Shown: positions 1 to 10,575 of the stretch, in pieces
Position numbering within the stretch: the stretch's first letter is position 1
Layout: each line of letters begins with the position of its first letter
NCBI GenBank assembly: GCA_027074805.1
Contig: JALTCK010000045.1
Coordinates: forward strand, 1 to 33,223
Source: Thermococcus sp.
Lineage (GTDB): Archaea > Methanobacteriota_B > Thermococci > Thermococcales > Thermococcaceae
DNA: 33,223 nt
Reading direction: 5' to 3'
Program-made: the position numbers and the translations under genes
Notes under the pieces: generated by a model
Database searches by the model: none
What the model saw: the letters and a program-made list of their open reading frames with translations, nothing else
Told to the model about the DNA's origin: nothing

Positions 1-297
1 CCTGAAGGTCCCGACCTCATCGAGCGAGCGAACGCCATCTATAACCACGAGCGGGTTCGATTTCAAAAGTTCCCTCACCCTCTCAACGGCGAGCTTTGCA
101 ACGGCGTTCTGGCCGAGCTCCTGGCGGAGCCTTATACTGACCTTGGCCACGTTCTCCTTCGTCAGCTCCAGACCCCTCTTAACGGTCTCCTCCCTGACGA
201 GATCACCCATAGAAACGCTTGGAAATCCTCTTCTCTCGAACTCCTTCACGATTTTGCTCTTCCCAGAGCCGGGCATTCCCGTTACGATGACTATCAT
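1..297 (-). CDS. UPF0200-type P-loop nucleotide kinase-like protein (truncated by window start)
   Basis: Minus-strand reading from the ATG at 297: MIVIVTGMPGSGKSKIVKEFERRGFPSVSMGDLVREE...; Walker A GMPGSGKS; open to base 1. Confidence 0.8.
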   Translation of the reverse strand, partial: MIVIVTGMPGSGKSKIVKEFERRGFPSVSMGDLVREETVKRGLELTKENVAKVSIRLRQELGQNAVAKLAVERVRELLKSNPLVVIDGVRSLDEVGTFR

Positions 298-398
298 TGT
301 GCCCACCCCGAGTAGGGACCGGGGCTCTTAAAAACCTTAGGGTGTTAGGGGGGCAAAATTTTTTAAGGTTCGCCTACCAAACTTTGAGGGTGAGAACC

Positions 399-731
399 AT
401 GAACGCCACGTGGTTCGTAATAGGACTCATCGTTACTTTCCTGGTTAACGTGCCCTTCGGATTCTGGAGAACACATGCCAAGAGGACCGGCAACAAAGTC
501 GAGTGGGCATTAGCCGTTCACCTTCCCGTTCCCCTCGTGGTGGTCATGCGATACCTCTCGGGGCTCCGCTGGACTTCGAGCGACGTTCCCTTCATACTCG
601 TCTTCGTCCTGGGTTATTTCCTTGGGCAGAGGACCGGAGGGAAGCTCTACGTCAGGGCACACGAGCGCGGCCTTAACCCCGGCAGGAGCATAGCGGTGCT
701 GTGGAGGAACGTCGAGGGCGAGGCAGTGTAG
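399..731 (+). CDS. Small hypothetical membrane protein
   Basis: ORF 297-731; likely start MNATWFVIGLIVTFLVNVPFG at 399; hydrophobic segments. Confidence 0.65.
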   Translation: MNATWFVIGLIVTFLVNVPFGFWRTHAKRTGNKVEWALAVHLPVPLVVVMRYLSGLRWTSSDVPFILVFVLGYFLGQRTGGKLYVRAHERGLNPGRSIAVLWRNVEGEAV

Positions 732-2921
732 TCACTTGAAGAAATCGTCTAAAGTCCCCCTCTTGCCCTTCTTTTCCATTTTCTGAACACCTTTGACCTC
801 GCCGGGCATCTCGACGCCGAAGTACTTGAAGAGCCCCTCGATGACTTTGCTTCCAATTCCCTCCACCCTCATCAGCTCGCCCACCTTCGCCCTCATTATG
901 TCCTCCTGAGTCCTGAAGCCCGCGTTGTAGAGCGCTCTCGCCCTCTTTCTACCGATGTTCGGCAGTTTAACCAGCTCGAGGAGCTCTTCCCTGACGCCGT
1001 GCTTCAGTCTTAGATGCAGGTCTCTCAGGTAGTTCAGGACTTCTTCCTTCGGCTCGAAGAGCTTGTAGAGCTCTATCAGCGAATACATCAGCCAGTCCGC
1101 GAGCTCGAGGATTCTGTAAAGGTCGCCAGGGTCTATGCCATAGGTTTCGTAAATTCGCGCCTCGGGCACCTCGTTTATCCAGTCAATGAGAACCTTGGCC
1201 GTTTTTATCTGGCTCAGGAAGCTCTGGAAGCGGTACTCCTCGTAGTAGGGGATGTTGGTGTAGAGCTTTTCCTCCATCTCATAGGCGAAGTCCAGGTAGT
1301 CCTCGAGCTCCCTCCTGCGGGCGTTTAGAACCGCCATGTCCGGCGTTGATGCTATCAGCTGGAAGATTCCAAGGGGGTTAGGGTTCCTCTCCAGTGCCGG
1401 AAAGGCGTCCTTGAACTTCTTGGCCGTCATGGGGTCTATGTAAAGGTGGGAGGTTCTCTTTCCAAAGGGCAGGGGGATGAACTCGTCCTCGGTTGAGAGG
1501 TCTATGAACTCGTTCTCGATGAGGAAGTAGACGATCTCCTTGGCCTTCCGCTCTATCGAGGCGGTGTCCTCCCTCTGGTGAAAGTAGAAGGTCTTTTCCA
1601 GGAACTTGAAGAGTTCCGGAAAAGTTCTTATTCCAAAGTTCGTTATGAGCGCGAGCATCTGACTCCTGAAGGCCTGCTCGTTTGCCAGCATTGAGAACAG
1701 CTTCTCGGGCTTCCCGTGAACGTAGCGCTCTATGATCTTCTCCGGGTCCTCCGTTCGGGCAACGATTATGGCTTCGCCGACTTTGTCATACTTCGGCCTT
1801 CCCGCTCTGCCCATCATCTGCTGGATTTCGAGGACCGGGATGTCGGTCCATCCGAAGTTGGAGTAGCGCTTTGTGTCGCGGATTATAACGCGGAAGGCGG
1901 GGAGGTTTATTCCGGCGGAAAGGGTCGGCGTCGCCGTTATCACCTTGACCAGCCCCTCCCGGAAGGCGTCCTCTATCAGCGTCCTCTCGACCCTGCTCAG
2001 ACCCGCGTGGTGGAAGGCGACGCCGCCCTTCAGGGCCCTCTTCAGCTTTTCCGTTGTCGGATTGTCCTCTATCTGGGAAATCAGCTCCTCCAGTTGCCTC
2101 GTCTCGGGCTTGGTGAGGAGCTTTGCTATTTTTGAGGAAAGTGATATCGCTTCCTTCTCCGCTGAACGCCTCGTGTTGACGAAAACCAAAGCCTGCTTGC
2201 CCCTCTTAACGGCATCAATTGCTAAGCTTTCCCAGTTTGCGGGATACTTGTCTACCATCCCGTCCTCCCAGAAGAGCTCGCCGTGGGAGAAGACGCCCTT
2301 TCTAAGCTCAACAGGCCGCCAGTCGCTCACTATTAGCTCCGCGTCAAGCCACTCCGCCAGCTCTTCAGCGTTTCCAACCGTCGCGCTTAACGCTAAAATC
2401 TGCGCTCTCCCGAGGAGGTGGCTGAGTATCATCTCAAGGGTAGCACCTCGGTCGTAGGAGCCGATTAGGTGGACCTCATCCGCGACGACGAGCTTGACGT
2501 CCCTTATCCACCCGGAGCCGTGCCTCAGGAGGGAGTCGAACTTCTCTGCCGTTGCCACTATGATGTCATACCTCCCGAGCCACTCATCCGTTGAGTCGTA
2601 GTCGCCTGTCGTTGCCGCGACCCTTATTCCAAGGCTCTCCCATTCCCTGAACTCGCGGTACTTCTCCTCGGCGAGGGCCTTCAGGGGAACCAAATAGACA
2701 GCTTTGCCGCCCTCCCTCAAAAGCTTGTTAACCATGACTATCTCGCTCACCAGCGTCTTCCCGCTCGCGGTTGGAATGGCCAGGACGAGGTTTTTGCCCT
2801 CCAGAACGCCGCTTTTGAGGGCTTCAGCCTGGGGTGGATAAAGCTCCTCTATGCCCCTCTCGCGGATGATCCTCTTTATTCTCTCGTCCACCGGAAGCTC
2901 ATCGACCTTCATATCCCTCAC
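732..2921 (-). CDS. hel308: ATP-dependent DNA helicase Hel308 (Ski2-like)
   Basis: Helicase motifs AIPTASGKT, ADEVHLIG, ALSATVGN, QQMMGRAGRP; C-terminal HhH-like LPNIGRKRARALYNAG. Start may be M4 (2912). Confidence 0.95.
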   Translation of the reverse strand: MRDMKVDELPVDERIKRIIRERGIEELYPPQAEALKSGVLEGKNLVLAIPTASGKTLVSEIVMVNKLLREGGKAVYLVPLKALAEEKYREFREWESLGIRVAATTGDYDSTDEWLGRYDIIVATAEKFDSLLRHGSGWIRDVKLVVADEVHLIGSYDRGATLEMILSHLLGRAQILALSATVGNAEELAEWLDAELIVSDWRPVELRKGVFSHGELFWEDGMVDKYPANWESLAIDAVKRGKQALVFVNTRRSAEKEAISLSSKIAKLLTKPETRQLEELISQIEDNPTTEKLKRALKGGVAFHHAGLSRVERTLIEDAFREGLVKVITATPTLSAGINLPAFRVIIRDTKRYSNFGWTDIPVLEIQQMMGRAGRPKYDKVGEAIIVARTEDPEKIIERYVHGKPEKLFSMLANEQAFRSQMLALITNFGIRTFPELFKFLEKTFYFHQREDTASIERKAKEIVYFLIENEFIDLSTEDEFIPLPFGKRTSHLYIDPMTAKKFKDAFPALERNPNPLGIFQLIASTPDMAVLNARRRELEDYLDFAYEMEEKLYTNIPYYEEYRFQSFLSQIKTAKVLIDWINEVPEARIYETYGIDPGDLYRILELADWLMYSLIELYKLFEPKEEVLNYLRDLHLRLKHGVREELLELVKLPNIGRKRARALYNAGFRTQEDIMRAKVGELMRVEGIGSKVIEGLFKYFGVEMPGEVKGVQKMEKKGKRGTLDDFFK

Positions 2922-3034
2922 ATCCCACCCAATTGGGGGCGGCGGTTTTATATGCTTATCCCAGGGGGGCTACGAAAAGCTTAAATGACATGGAGGGCTA
3001 AATAGGGGTGTAAAGGATTTCAGCGGTGGTGAAC

Positions 3035-3277
3035 ATGGTCAGGTCGTATGTTTTGTTAACTGTTGAGATTGGCAAGGTTGAGAGCGTTATAGAGGCGCTC
3101 AAGCAGATCCCAGGTGTAACAAAGGCCGACGCCGTTACAGGACCCTACGACGCCATAGTCCACATAGAAGCCGGAGACCTCGGGGAACTGACGAGAAAGA
3201 TACTCCACGACATCCACAACATCGACGGAGTTATAGACACCACAACGGCCATAGTCGTTGAAATGGAAGAAGAGTGA
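3035..3277 (+). CDS. Stand-alone Lrp/AsnC ligand-binding (RAM) domain protein
   Basis: MVRSYVLLTVEIGKVESVIEALKQIPGVTKADAVTGPYDAIVHIEAGD...; no HTH domain. Confidence 0.85.
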   Translation: MVRSYVLLTVEIGKVESVIEALKQIPGVTKADAVTGPYDAIVHIEAGDLGELTRKILHDIHNIDGVIDTTTAIVVEMEEE

Positions 3278-3278
3278 G

Positions 3279-3626
3279 CTACCTCTTTTTCCTCTTAGAC
3301 TTGCGCTTTTTGGATTTGGACTGCTTAGCTCTGGTTTTCCTGATTTCTCGTATCTTCTGGGAGATCAGCCTGAGGCTCTTGGTCTTCCCGTGGGGGCTCT
3401 CTATCCTGGCCATCCCCCTCAACCTGTACCCCTCTTCAAGGGCACTGAGGCGCGGGTTCATCTTCTCATCCTCAATTTCTACCACCTTCATGCCAATGGA
3501 TTCGGCAGCCTCGATTATCTCATGGATCGAGGGTTTCTCCACTGCAAGATCCCTTCTTATGACCCTGCCGTACTTCCGCGGCAATCTTGCGTCAATCTCA
3601 GAGGGCCACACAATGAACTTCCCCAT
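3279..3626 (-). CDS. srp19: Signal recognition particle 19 kDa protein
   Basis: MGKFIVWPSEIDARLPRKYGRVIRRDLAVEKPS..., basic C-terminal tail; internal start of the 3279-3803 ORF. Confidence 0.92.
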   Translation of the reverse strand: MGKFIVWPSEIDARLPRKYGRVIRRDLAVEKPSIHEIIEAAESIGMKVVEIEDEKMNPRLSALEEGYRLRGMARIESPHGKTKSLRLISQKIREIRKTRAKQSKSKKRKSKRKKR

Positions 3627-3670
3627 TAGACCACCTGAAAAGTTTAAAAGAAAGACGTTTAAAAACCCTT

Positions 3671-4315
3671 TTGGTGGGCCTGATGGTGATGTCATCACTC
3701 GAGGAATACCTTTTAGGTGAGGTTGAGAGGGGGGAGATAATTCTCGTTGAATATTCTCCGCGGGTTCCCCTTGAGGAGTTTGCATGGGAAATCCTTGCCC
3801 CATCCCTCGCCGAGAGGGGGGAGGTTGTCGTCGTGGACTTCCTTGGTGTCGGAAGCATTCTCTTCAGAAACTACGAGAGAAAGACCCCAGGAAAGGAGTA
3901 TAGAAGACTTCTAGAGCTTATGAAAAAACTGAAAGTCGTCCAAATCGGACCAAGCATTTCTAACTACGGTGAAGTCATAGAGAGCCTCGTTCCAAGCGAG
4001 GATTCCAAGAGCTTCCTTAAAAACTACCATACGCTCATTAACAGGATTGCAAAGCTGCCCAGCAAACCAGACTACATGCTCGTATTTGGCTTCGCTGAGC
4101 ATCTCTACTTTGGGGGAGATGTGGTACTGAAGAACCTTCTAACCGCATTGGCAACGATACCCATAGAGGACTGGATAGTGGTGGCCTTCATCAACTTTGA
4201 GGTTCTAAAACCAGAGCAGGTTGCAATTCTGGAGGGGGTATCTTCGGCGGCCTTCCGCCTAACGAAGGAGGGTATTGAAATCAGGAAGGTGAAGGGACGT
4301 GGAGAAGGGGAGTAA
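3671..4315 (+). CDS. DUF257 family protein
   Basis: MSSLEEYLLGEVERGEIILVEYSPRVPLEEFAWEILAPSL... resembles the Thermococcales DUF257 family; true start probably near 3689. Confidence 0.75.
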   Translation: MVGLMVMSSLEEYLLGEVERGEIILVEYSPRVPLEEFAWEILAPSLAERGEVVVVDFLGVGSILFRNYERKTPGKEYRRLLELMKKLKVVQIGPSISNYGEVIESLVPSEDSKSFLKNYHTLINRIAKLPSKPDYMLVFGFAEHLYFGGDVVLKNLLTALATIPIEDWIVVAFINFEVLKPEQVAILEGVSSAAFRLTKEGIEIRKVKGRGEGE

Positions 4316-5057
4316 TGTTCTCTTGATAGACAGAAGAGGAAAGAAGTACCTCGTAACAGTCGAGGAGAGAGAGTTTCATACTGATCTTGGGATAGTGAAC
4401 CTCAGCGAGCTCCTTGAGAAGGAGTATGGGGAAACGATAACCTCTCATAAGGGAGAGGAGTTCAGGATCCTACGTCCTAGCATCAGAGACTACATAGAGA
4501 AAATGAAACGCGGACCCCAGATAGTCCACCCCAAAGACGCTGGGATAATAATAACCTACGCTGGCATATCTCCAGGCGATTTTGTTGTAGAAGCTGGCGT
4601 CGGAAGCGGGGCACTCACAATATACCTCGCTAATGCCGTTGGACCGAATGGACAGGTGGTAAGCTACGAGATCAGGGAAGACTTCGCAAGGATAGCCGAT
4701 AGGAATATCCGCGGGATAGGCTTTGAGGATAGGGTTACAATAAAGCTCAAGGACATCTATGATGGTATAGACGAGAGGAACATTGACCATATCGTTCTAG
4801 ATCTTCCGCAACCAGAAAGAGTTCTACCGCACGCCATAGATGCCCTGAAATCCGGTGGCTTCTTCGTTGCCTACACACCCTGTGCAAACCAGGCCCACAG
4901 GTTTTACAAGGCCCTTGAAGAGTACAAACAGTACTTCTACCGGCCCCAGACCGTTGATGTTCTCGTCATAGAACATGAAATAAAACGGGAGTGCTTCAGA
5001 CCGAAAACCATGAATATACTTCATACTGGTTATATAACCTTCCTTAGGAAGCTGTAG
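4299..5057 (+). CDS. trmI: tRNA (adenine-N1) methyltransferase, TrmI/GCD14 family
   Basis: SAM motif VVEAGVGSGALTIYLANAV and catalytic-region VLDLPQPERVLPHA; GTG start overlapping the upstream gene. Confidence 0.92.
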   Translation: MEKGSNVLLIDRRGKKYLVTVEEREFHTDLGIVNLSELLEKEYGETITSHKGEEFRILRPSIRDYIEKMKRGPQIVHPKDAGIIITYAGISPGDFVVEAGVGSGALTIYLANAVGPNGQVVSYEIREDFARIADRNIRGIGFEDRVTIKLKDIYDGIDERNIDHIVLDLPQPERVLPHAIDALKSGGFFVAYTPCANQAHRFYKALEEYKQYFYRPQTVDVLVIEHEIKRECFRPKTMNILHTGYITFLRKL

Positions 5058-5244
5058 TCCCTTCTCCAGCATTTTCTTCGAAGTTTATGTATGCGAGTGT
5101 CCCAAAGAGTAGAACCCCAATCACAGCCTGTAATATAGGGTTTCCCGGTATACTCACCCACCTCGAAAGCGCGCTATACATCATGGGCCAGAAAAGGAAA
5201 ATCGCCGTTAGGATCACCGACACGGTGTATATAACCTTCTTCAT
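5044..5244 (-). CDS. Small hypothetical membrane protein
   Basis: MKKVIYTVSVILTAIFLFWPMMYSALSRWVSIPGNPILQAVIGVLLFGTLAYINF; two hydrophobic segments. Confidence 0.6.
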   Translation of the reverse strand: MKKVIYTVSVILTAIFLFWPMMYSALSRWVSIPGNPILQAVIGVLLFGTLAYINFEENAGEGTTAS

Positions 5245-5330
5245 GCCCCTCACCCTGTATCCCTTTTTTGTGAACGTTTTTTAAGATTTCCTTAGAGACC
5301 TCGAGGATTATTTAAGGCCTTAAACCTTTA

Positions 5331-5367
5331 GTTGACAACATCTTTATAAATACCCAATGTTGTAAAC
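5331..5367 (+). promoter_or_regulatory. Promoter with TATA box (TTTATAAATA, 5343-5352) flanked by two GTTn3AAC motifs (GTTGACAAC 5331-5339; GTTGTAAAC 5359-5367), candidate SurR sites
   Basis: Direct motif reading; GTTn3AAC is the published SurR half-consensus in Thermococcales. Confidence 0.65.
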
Positions 5368-5411
5368 CCAATTAGATGTTCAAATCTGATCGCATGTGCG
5401 GAGGTGTTCAT

Positions 5412-7734
<2,323 letters not shown>

Positions 7735-7754
7735 GTTTAGCCCTTTTTCTTTCC

Positions 7755-8852
7755 TTACTTGAAGCACGCCTCCAGTATCGGGTCGGGAATCACGTAGTAA
7801 ACGTTCCTCCCCTCGATCCTTTTCTCAAGGAAAGAGGAATCAACCAGTCCCTTAAGGAGCCTCGCTAGCACGCTGTCGGCTATGCTCTTGCCCTCCTTTC
7901 TTTCTAAGTGCTCCTTTATCTCCTCCCACGTCCGTTTTCCACTCGCTATAGCCCGCATTATCTCGACGTACCGATCCCTCGCCGCCGACCTTTTCATCAG
8001 GAAGTTCTCGAACTCGCTCATCGCGAGCGCCTTTGCCTCCTCGAAGACTTCATCTATGAGCCCCTGGGATATGCCCTTCTCCATCACCTTCCTCCCGAAG
8101 AGGACGAGCCAGCCGACTATACCGTCAAGCCTCTCAACGGCGTCTTCGATGAGCTTTTCCGGTGGGCTTATATCCACCTGCTCGAACCCCTTCAACAGGA
8201 AGTCCATGCTCTGCTCCGGGGTAAAACGGGACAGGCTCACCTCGTGGAAGTACCGTCCGTAGAGCGGCGCTTTGGGGTCATCGACCCCGAGGTAGTCGTG
8301 GAGCAGGCCCACTTCAGAACCCGGCATGACAATTCTCAGCTCAGAGTAGTCGTAGAGGTGTGCTATCAAACCCGCGAACTCACTGCCAACAGGCCCTCTG
8401 AGATACTGAACCTCATCGAAGGCCAGAACGACGTTGTATTTCTCCAGTTCCCTAAAGAGGGCTATTAGGTCGGTCTTCTCCTCTTTCCAGGAGAAGCTCA
8501 CACCAAAGCCGAGAAGCCGGAGGCCGGAGATGTTTTTGAGGTTCCCTTTGACCTCTTCCCAGATTCCACGGTTCTCGCGGAAGAACGTGTTGACGGCGCT
8601 CTCTATCCTCTTGTAGACGTCCATGCGGGAGTTCGGGTTCACGCCCCTAAAGTCCACGAGGATGTAGGGGAGGTCAAGCTCGTTGAGGCCAACGAGGAGG
8701 AGGGAGGTCTTTCCAAGCCTTCTTATGCCGGTGATGACCGTAAGCGGGTTGTTGGACTTCAGGGAGTTCTCAAACTCTCTCAGTTCACCTTCCCTGTCGT
8801 ACAAATCCTCCCGCCTTCTCTTCGGGCGGGTGTCGAAGTACACAACTACCAC
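7755..8852 (-). CDS. Archaeal ATPase (PF01637-type AAA/STAND NTPase) with C-terminal winged-helix-like region
   Basis: Walker A GIRRLGKTSLL, Walker B NVVLAFDEVQYL. Consecutive GTG codons at 8852 and 8843 make the start uncertain. Confidence 0.88.
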   Translation of the reverse strand: MVVVYFDTRPKRRREDLYDREGELREFENSLKSNNPLTVITGIRRLGKTSLLLVGLNELDLPYILVDFRGVNPNSRMDVYKRIESAVNTFFRENRGIWEEVKGNLKNISGLRLLGFGVSFSWKEEKTDLIALFRELEKYNVVLAFDEVQYLRGPVGSEFAGLIAHLYDYSELRIVMPGSEVGLLHDYLGVDDPKAPLYGRYFHEVSLSRFTPEQSMDFLLKGFEQVDISPPEKLIEDAVERLDGIVGWLVLFGRKVMEKGISQGLIDEVFEEAKALAMSEFENFLMKRSAARDRYVEIMRAIASGKRTWEEIKEHLERKEGKSIADSVLARLLKGLVDSSFLEKRIEGRNVYYVIPDPILEACFK

Positions 8853-8873
8853 CCCAGTAGTTAACTACTGGGG
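8852..8873. repeat. Perfect 22-bp palindrome CCCCAGTAGTTAACTACTGGGG
   Basis: Directly read; each half is the exact reverse complement of the other; abuts the ATPase start and the TATA-like TTATAA. Confidence 0.95.
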
Positions 8874-8907
8874 CAGAAGTTATAAGGGTTTCCACGTAAA
8901 TAACCCA

Positions 8908-8965
8908 CGGCGATGACGAGCCCTGGAGTGGCTGACCCGTGATGACGGGCATACTGGCCGAGCCG
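8908..8965 (+). ncRNA. Box C/D sRNA (candidate 1)
   Basis: Stem CGGC/GCCG; box C ATGACGA (8913-8919); 12-nt guide; D' CTGA (8932-8935); 3-nt spacer; C' GTGATGA (8939-8945); 12-nt guide; D CCGA (8958-8961). TATA-like TTATAAG ~25 bp upstream. Confidence 0.83.
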
Positions 8966-9001
8966 CTAGGCTTTTAACTCCCTTTTGGCGAGGATGAAAA
9001 C

Positions 9002-9069
9002 GAGCGATGACGAGCTCTAGGGTATCTGAACCGCGCGGGCGGAAGTGATGATAGAATAGAGCTGAGCTC
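9002..9069 (+). ncRNA. Box C/D sRNA (candidate 2)
   Basis: Stem GAGC/GCTC; box C ATGACGA (9007-9013); 12-nt guide; D' CTGA (9026-9029); 15-nt spacer; C' GTGATGA (9045-9051); 10-nt guide; D CTGA (9062-9065); followed by CTCTTTT. Confidence 0.83.
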
Positions 9070-9121
9070 ACTCTTTTCCAGAAACCCAGTGGGAATGAAT
9101 GGAATGAAAAGAGAGCCAGAA

Positions 9122-9526
9122 TCAGAGGCTCTTGAGGTACTCAGCGTAGGCTTCCGCATCCATGAGCTCCTTGAGCTCCTCGTCGAGGTTGCTCGGCTTG
9201 AGCTTGGCTATCCAGTTCTCGTAGGAGTCCTCGTTGAGAAGCTCCGGGCTGTCCTCAAGTTCTTCGTTGACCTCGACGACCTCCCCGCTGACCGGGGCGT
9301 AGACCTCGCTGACGGCCTTGACGCTCTCCAGCTCGCAGAGGACGTCGCCCTTGCTGAACTCGGTTCCGACCTCGGGGAGCTCGACGTACGCTAAATCACC
9401 CAGCTCCTTCTGGGCGTAGTCGCTTATTCCGACGAGAACCGTCCCGTCCTCAAGGACCTGGGCCCACTCGTGGTCCTTCGTGTAGTAAAGGCCCTCCTTA
9501 ACCTTGTATTCGCCGACTTCAATCAT
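9122..9526 (-). CDS. gcvH: Glycine cleavage system H protein
   Basis: MIEVGEYKVKEGLYYTKDHEWAQVLEDGTVLVGISDYAQKELGDLAYVELPEVG...; lipoyl region ESVKAVSEVYAPVSGEVVEVN. Confidence 0.95.
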   Translation of the reverse strand: MIEVGEYKVKEGLYYTKDHEWAQVLEDGTVLVGISDYAQKELGDLAYVELPEVGTEFSKGDVLCELESVKAVSEVYAPVSGEVVEVNEELEDSPELLNEDSYENWIAKLKPSNLDEELKELMDAEAYAEYLKSL

Positions 9527-9621
9527 GAACATCACCGATTCTCGTAGGAAGCGCAGGAATTTAAACCTTTCCATGAGCGCGGGGGTTTGAGCCTATCTCC
9601 CAGGGAATGGACATAAAATTC

Positions 9622-9643
9622 CAAGATTTTCGAGGAAATCTTG
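9622..9643. repeat. Inverted repeat CAAGATTT-TCGAGG-AAATCTTG upstream of the Mrp operon
   Basis: 8-bp perfect arms with 6-nt loop; flanked by AATTC / GAATT. Confidence 0.8.
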
Positions 9644-9718
9644 AAAGAATTTCACAGAAATCGGCGATTAGTTGTCCTTTGCAAAAGTGTTATAACCCTC
9701 TGCACCTTAAAATACCAC

Positions 9719-10324
9719 ATGAGCCGCGTCCCATTCTACCTAAAAGAAAGGCTCGAGGCCCTCAATGAGAAGGTTCTCAGGGAGAGGCTTGAGGCCTCTA
9801 ACCTGCCCTCTTGGGAGAGGGTGATTTTCACATGGGTTACGCTCATGGTTTTCTGGATCGTAATATCGACGAACGCAACCCCTGAGAACCTCAGCCTGGG
9901 CGCTGCAGTAACACTCCTGATTGCTCTCTTTATGAGAGACCTCCTGACGAAAGACATGAGGCGGAGCGGGCACGTGGTTGAGAAAATCCTATACTTCTCG
10001 CTGATATACCTCCCGCAGTACCTCGTGATAATGGCCTTCCGCCTGCTTGAGAGCAACCTGAAGGTGGCCAAGAACGTTATCTTCATGGACATCAACCCCG
10101 GGATAGTCAAGATAAAGACCGACCTGCACTCCGACACGGGGATAACAATTCTCGCCAACTCAATAACTCTCACGCCGGGAACTCTGACACTAGACGTCAA
10201 GAAGAAGCTCGGGGAAACTTATCTCTACGTCCACTGGATAGACCTCGAAACGCTCAACCGCGAGAAGGCAGGCGAAAAGATAAAGGGGGACATTGAGGAA
10301 TGGCTCAAGAAAGTCTTCTGGTGA
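9719..10324 (+). CDS. mrpE: Na+/H+ antiporter subunit E (MrpE/MbhA-like)
   Basis: MSRVPFYLKERLEALNEKV...; MnhE-like ISTNATPENLSLGAAVTLL and ITILANSITLTPGTLTLDV. Confidence 0.9.
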   Translation: MSRVPFYLKERLEALNEKVLRERLEASNLPSWERVIFTWVTLMVFWIVISTNATPENLSLGAAVTLLIALFMRDLLTKDMRRSGHVVEKILYFSLIYLPQYLVIMAFRLLESNLKVAKNVIFMDINPGIVKIKTDLHSDTGITILANSITLTPGTLTLDVKKKLGETYLYVHWIDLETLNREKAGEKIKGDIEEWLKKVFW

Positions 10325-10575
10325 GTGCATTCTACCTCCTCGTCTTCACCGCGGTACTGGTAACCTACCGCGTCCTTAGGGGACCGACCCTCCCGGACAG
10401 GGTGGTGGGCCTCAACACGATAACGACGAAGGTCGTCGTGATAATAGCCATCGTCTCGGTGATGAGGGGAGAGTACTACCTGATAGACCTGGGCATAGTG
10501 CTCCTCATGGTGAACTCCGTGGGAGGGCTGCTACTGGCGAAGTACATGGAGAGGGGGAGTCGGAGTGCGACCTGA
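10300..10575 (+). CDS. mrpF: Na+/H+ antiporter subunit F (MrpF/MbhB-like)
   Basis: YRVLRGPTLPDRVVGLNTITTKVVVIIAIVSV. Confidence 0.9.
   Translation: MAQESLLVSAFYLLVFTAVLVTYRVLRGPTLPDRVVGLNTITTKVVVIIAIVSVMRGEYYLIDLGIVLLMVNSVGGLLLAKYMERGSRSAT

Noticed and set aside
1014-2457. Long plus-strand ORFs (104, 139, 194 aa) antisense to hel308
   Set aside because: Translations are low-complexity, family-less and lie opposite a convincing helicase; expected shadow ORFs in GC-rich coding DNA. The same applies to antisense ORFs throughout the track.
3598-3858. 86-aa minus-strand ORF overlapping the DUF257 and SRP19 starts
   Set aside because: Overlaps a promoter-like AT-rich region and two well-supported genes; composition looks non-coding.
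8880-9159. Minus-strand ORFs of 61-63 aa over the sRNA locus
   Set aside because: No recognisable protein features; the region is better explained by C/D boxes and closing stems.
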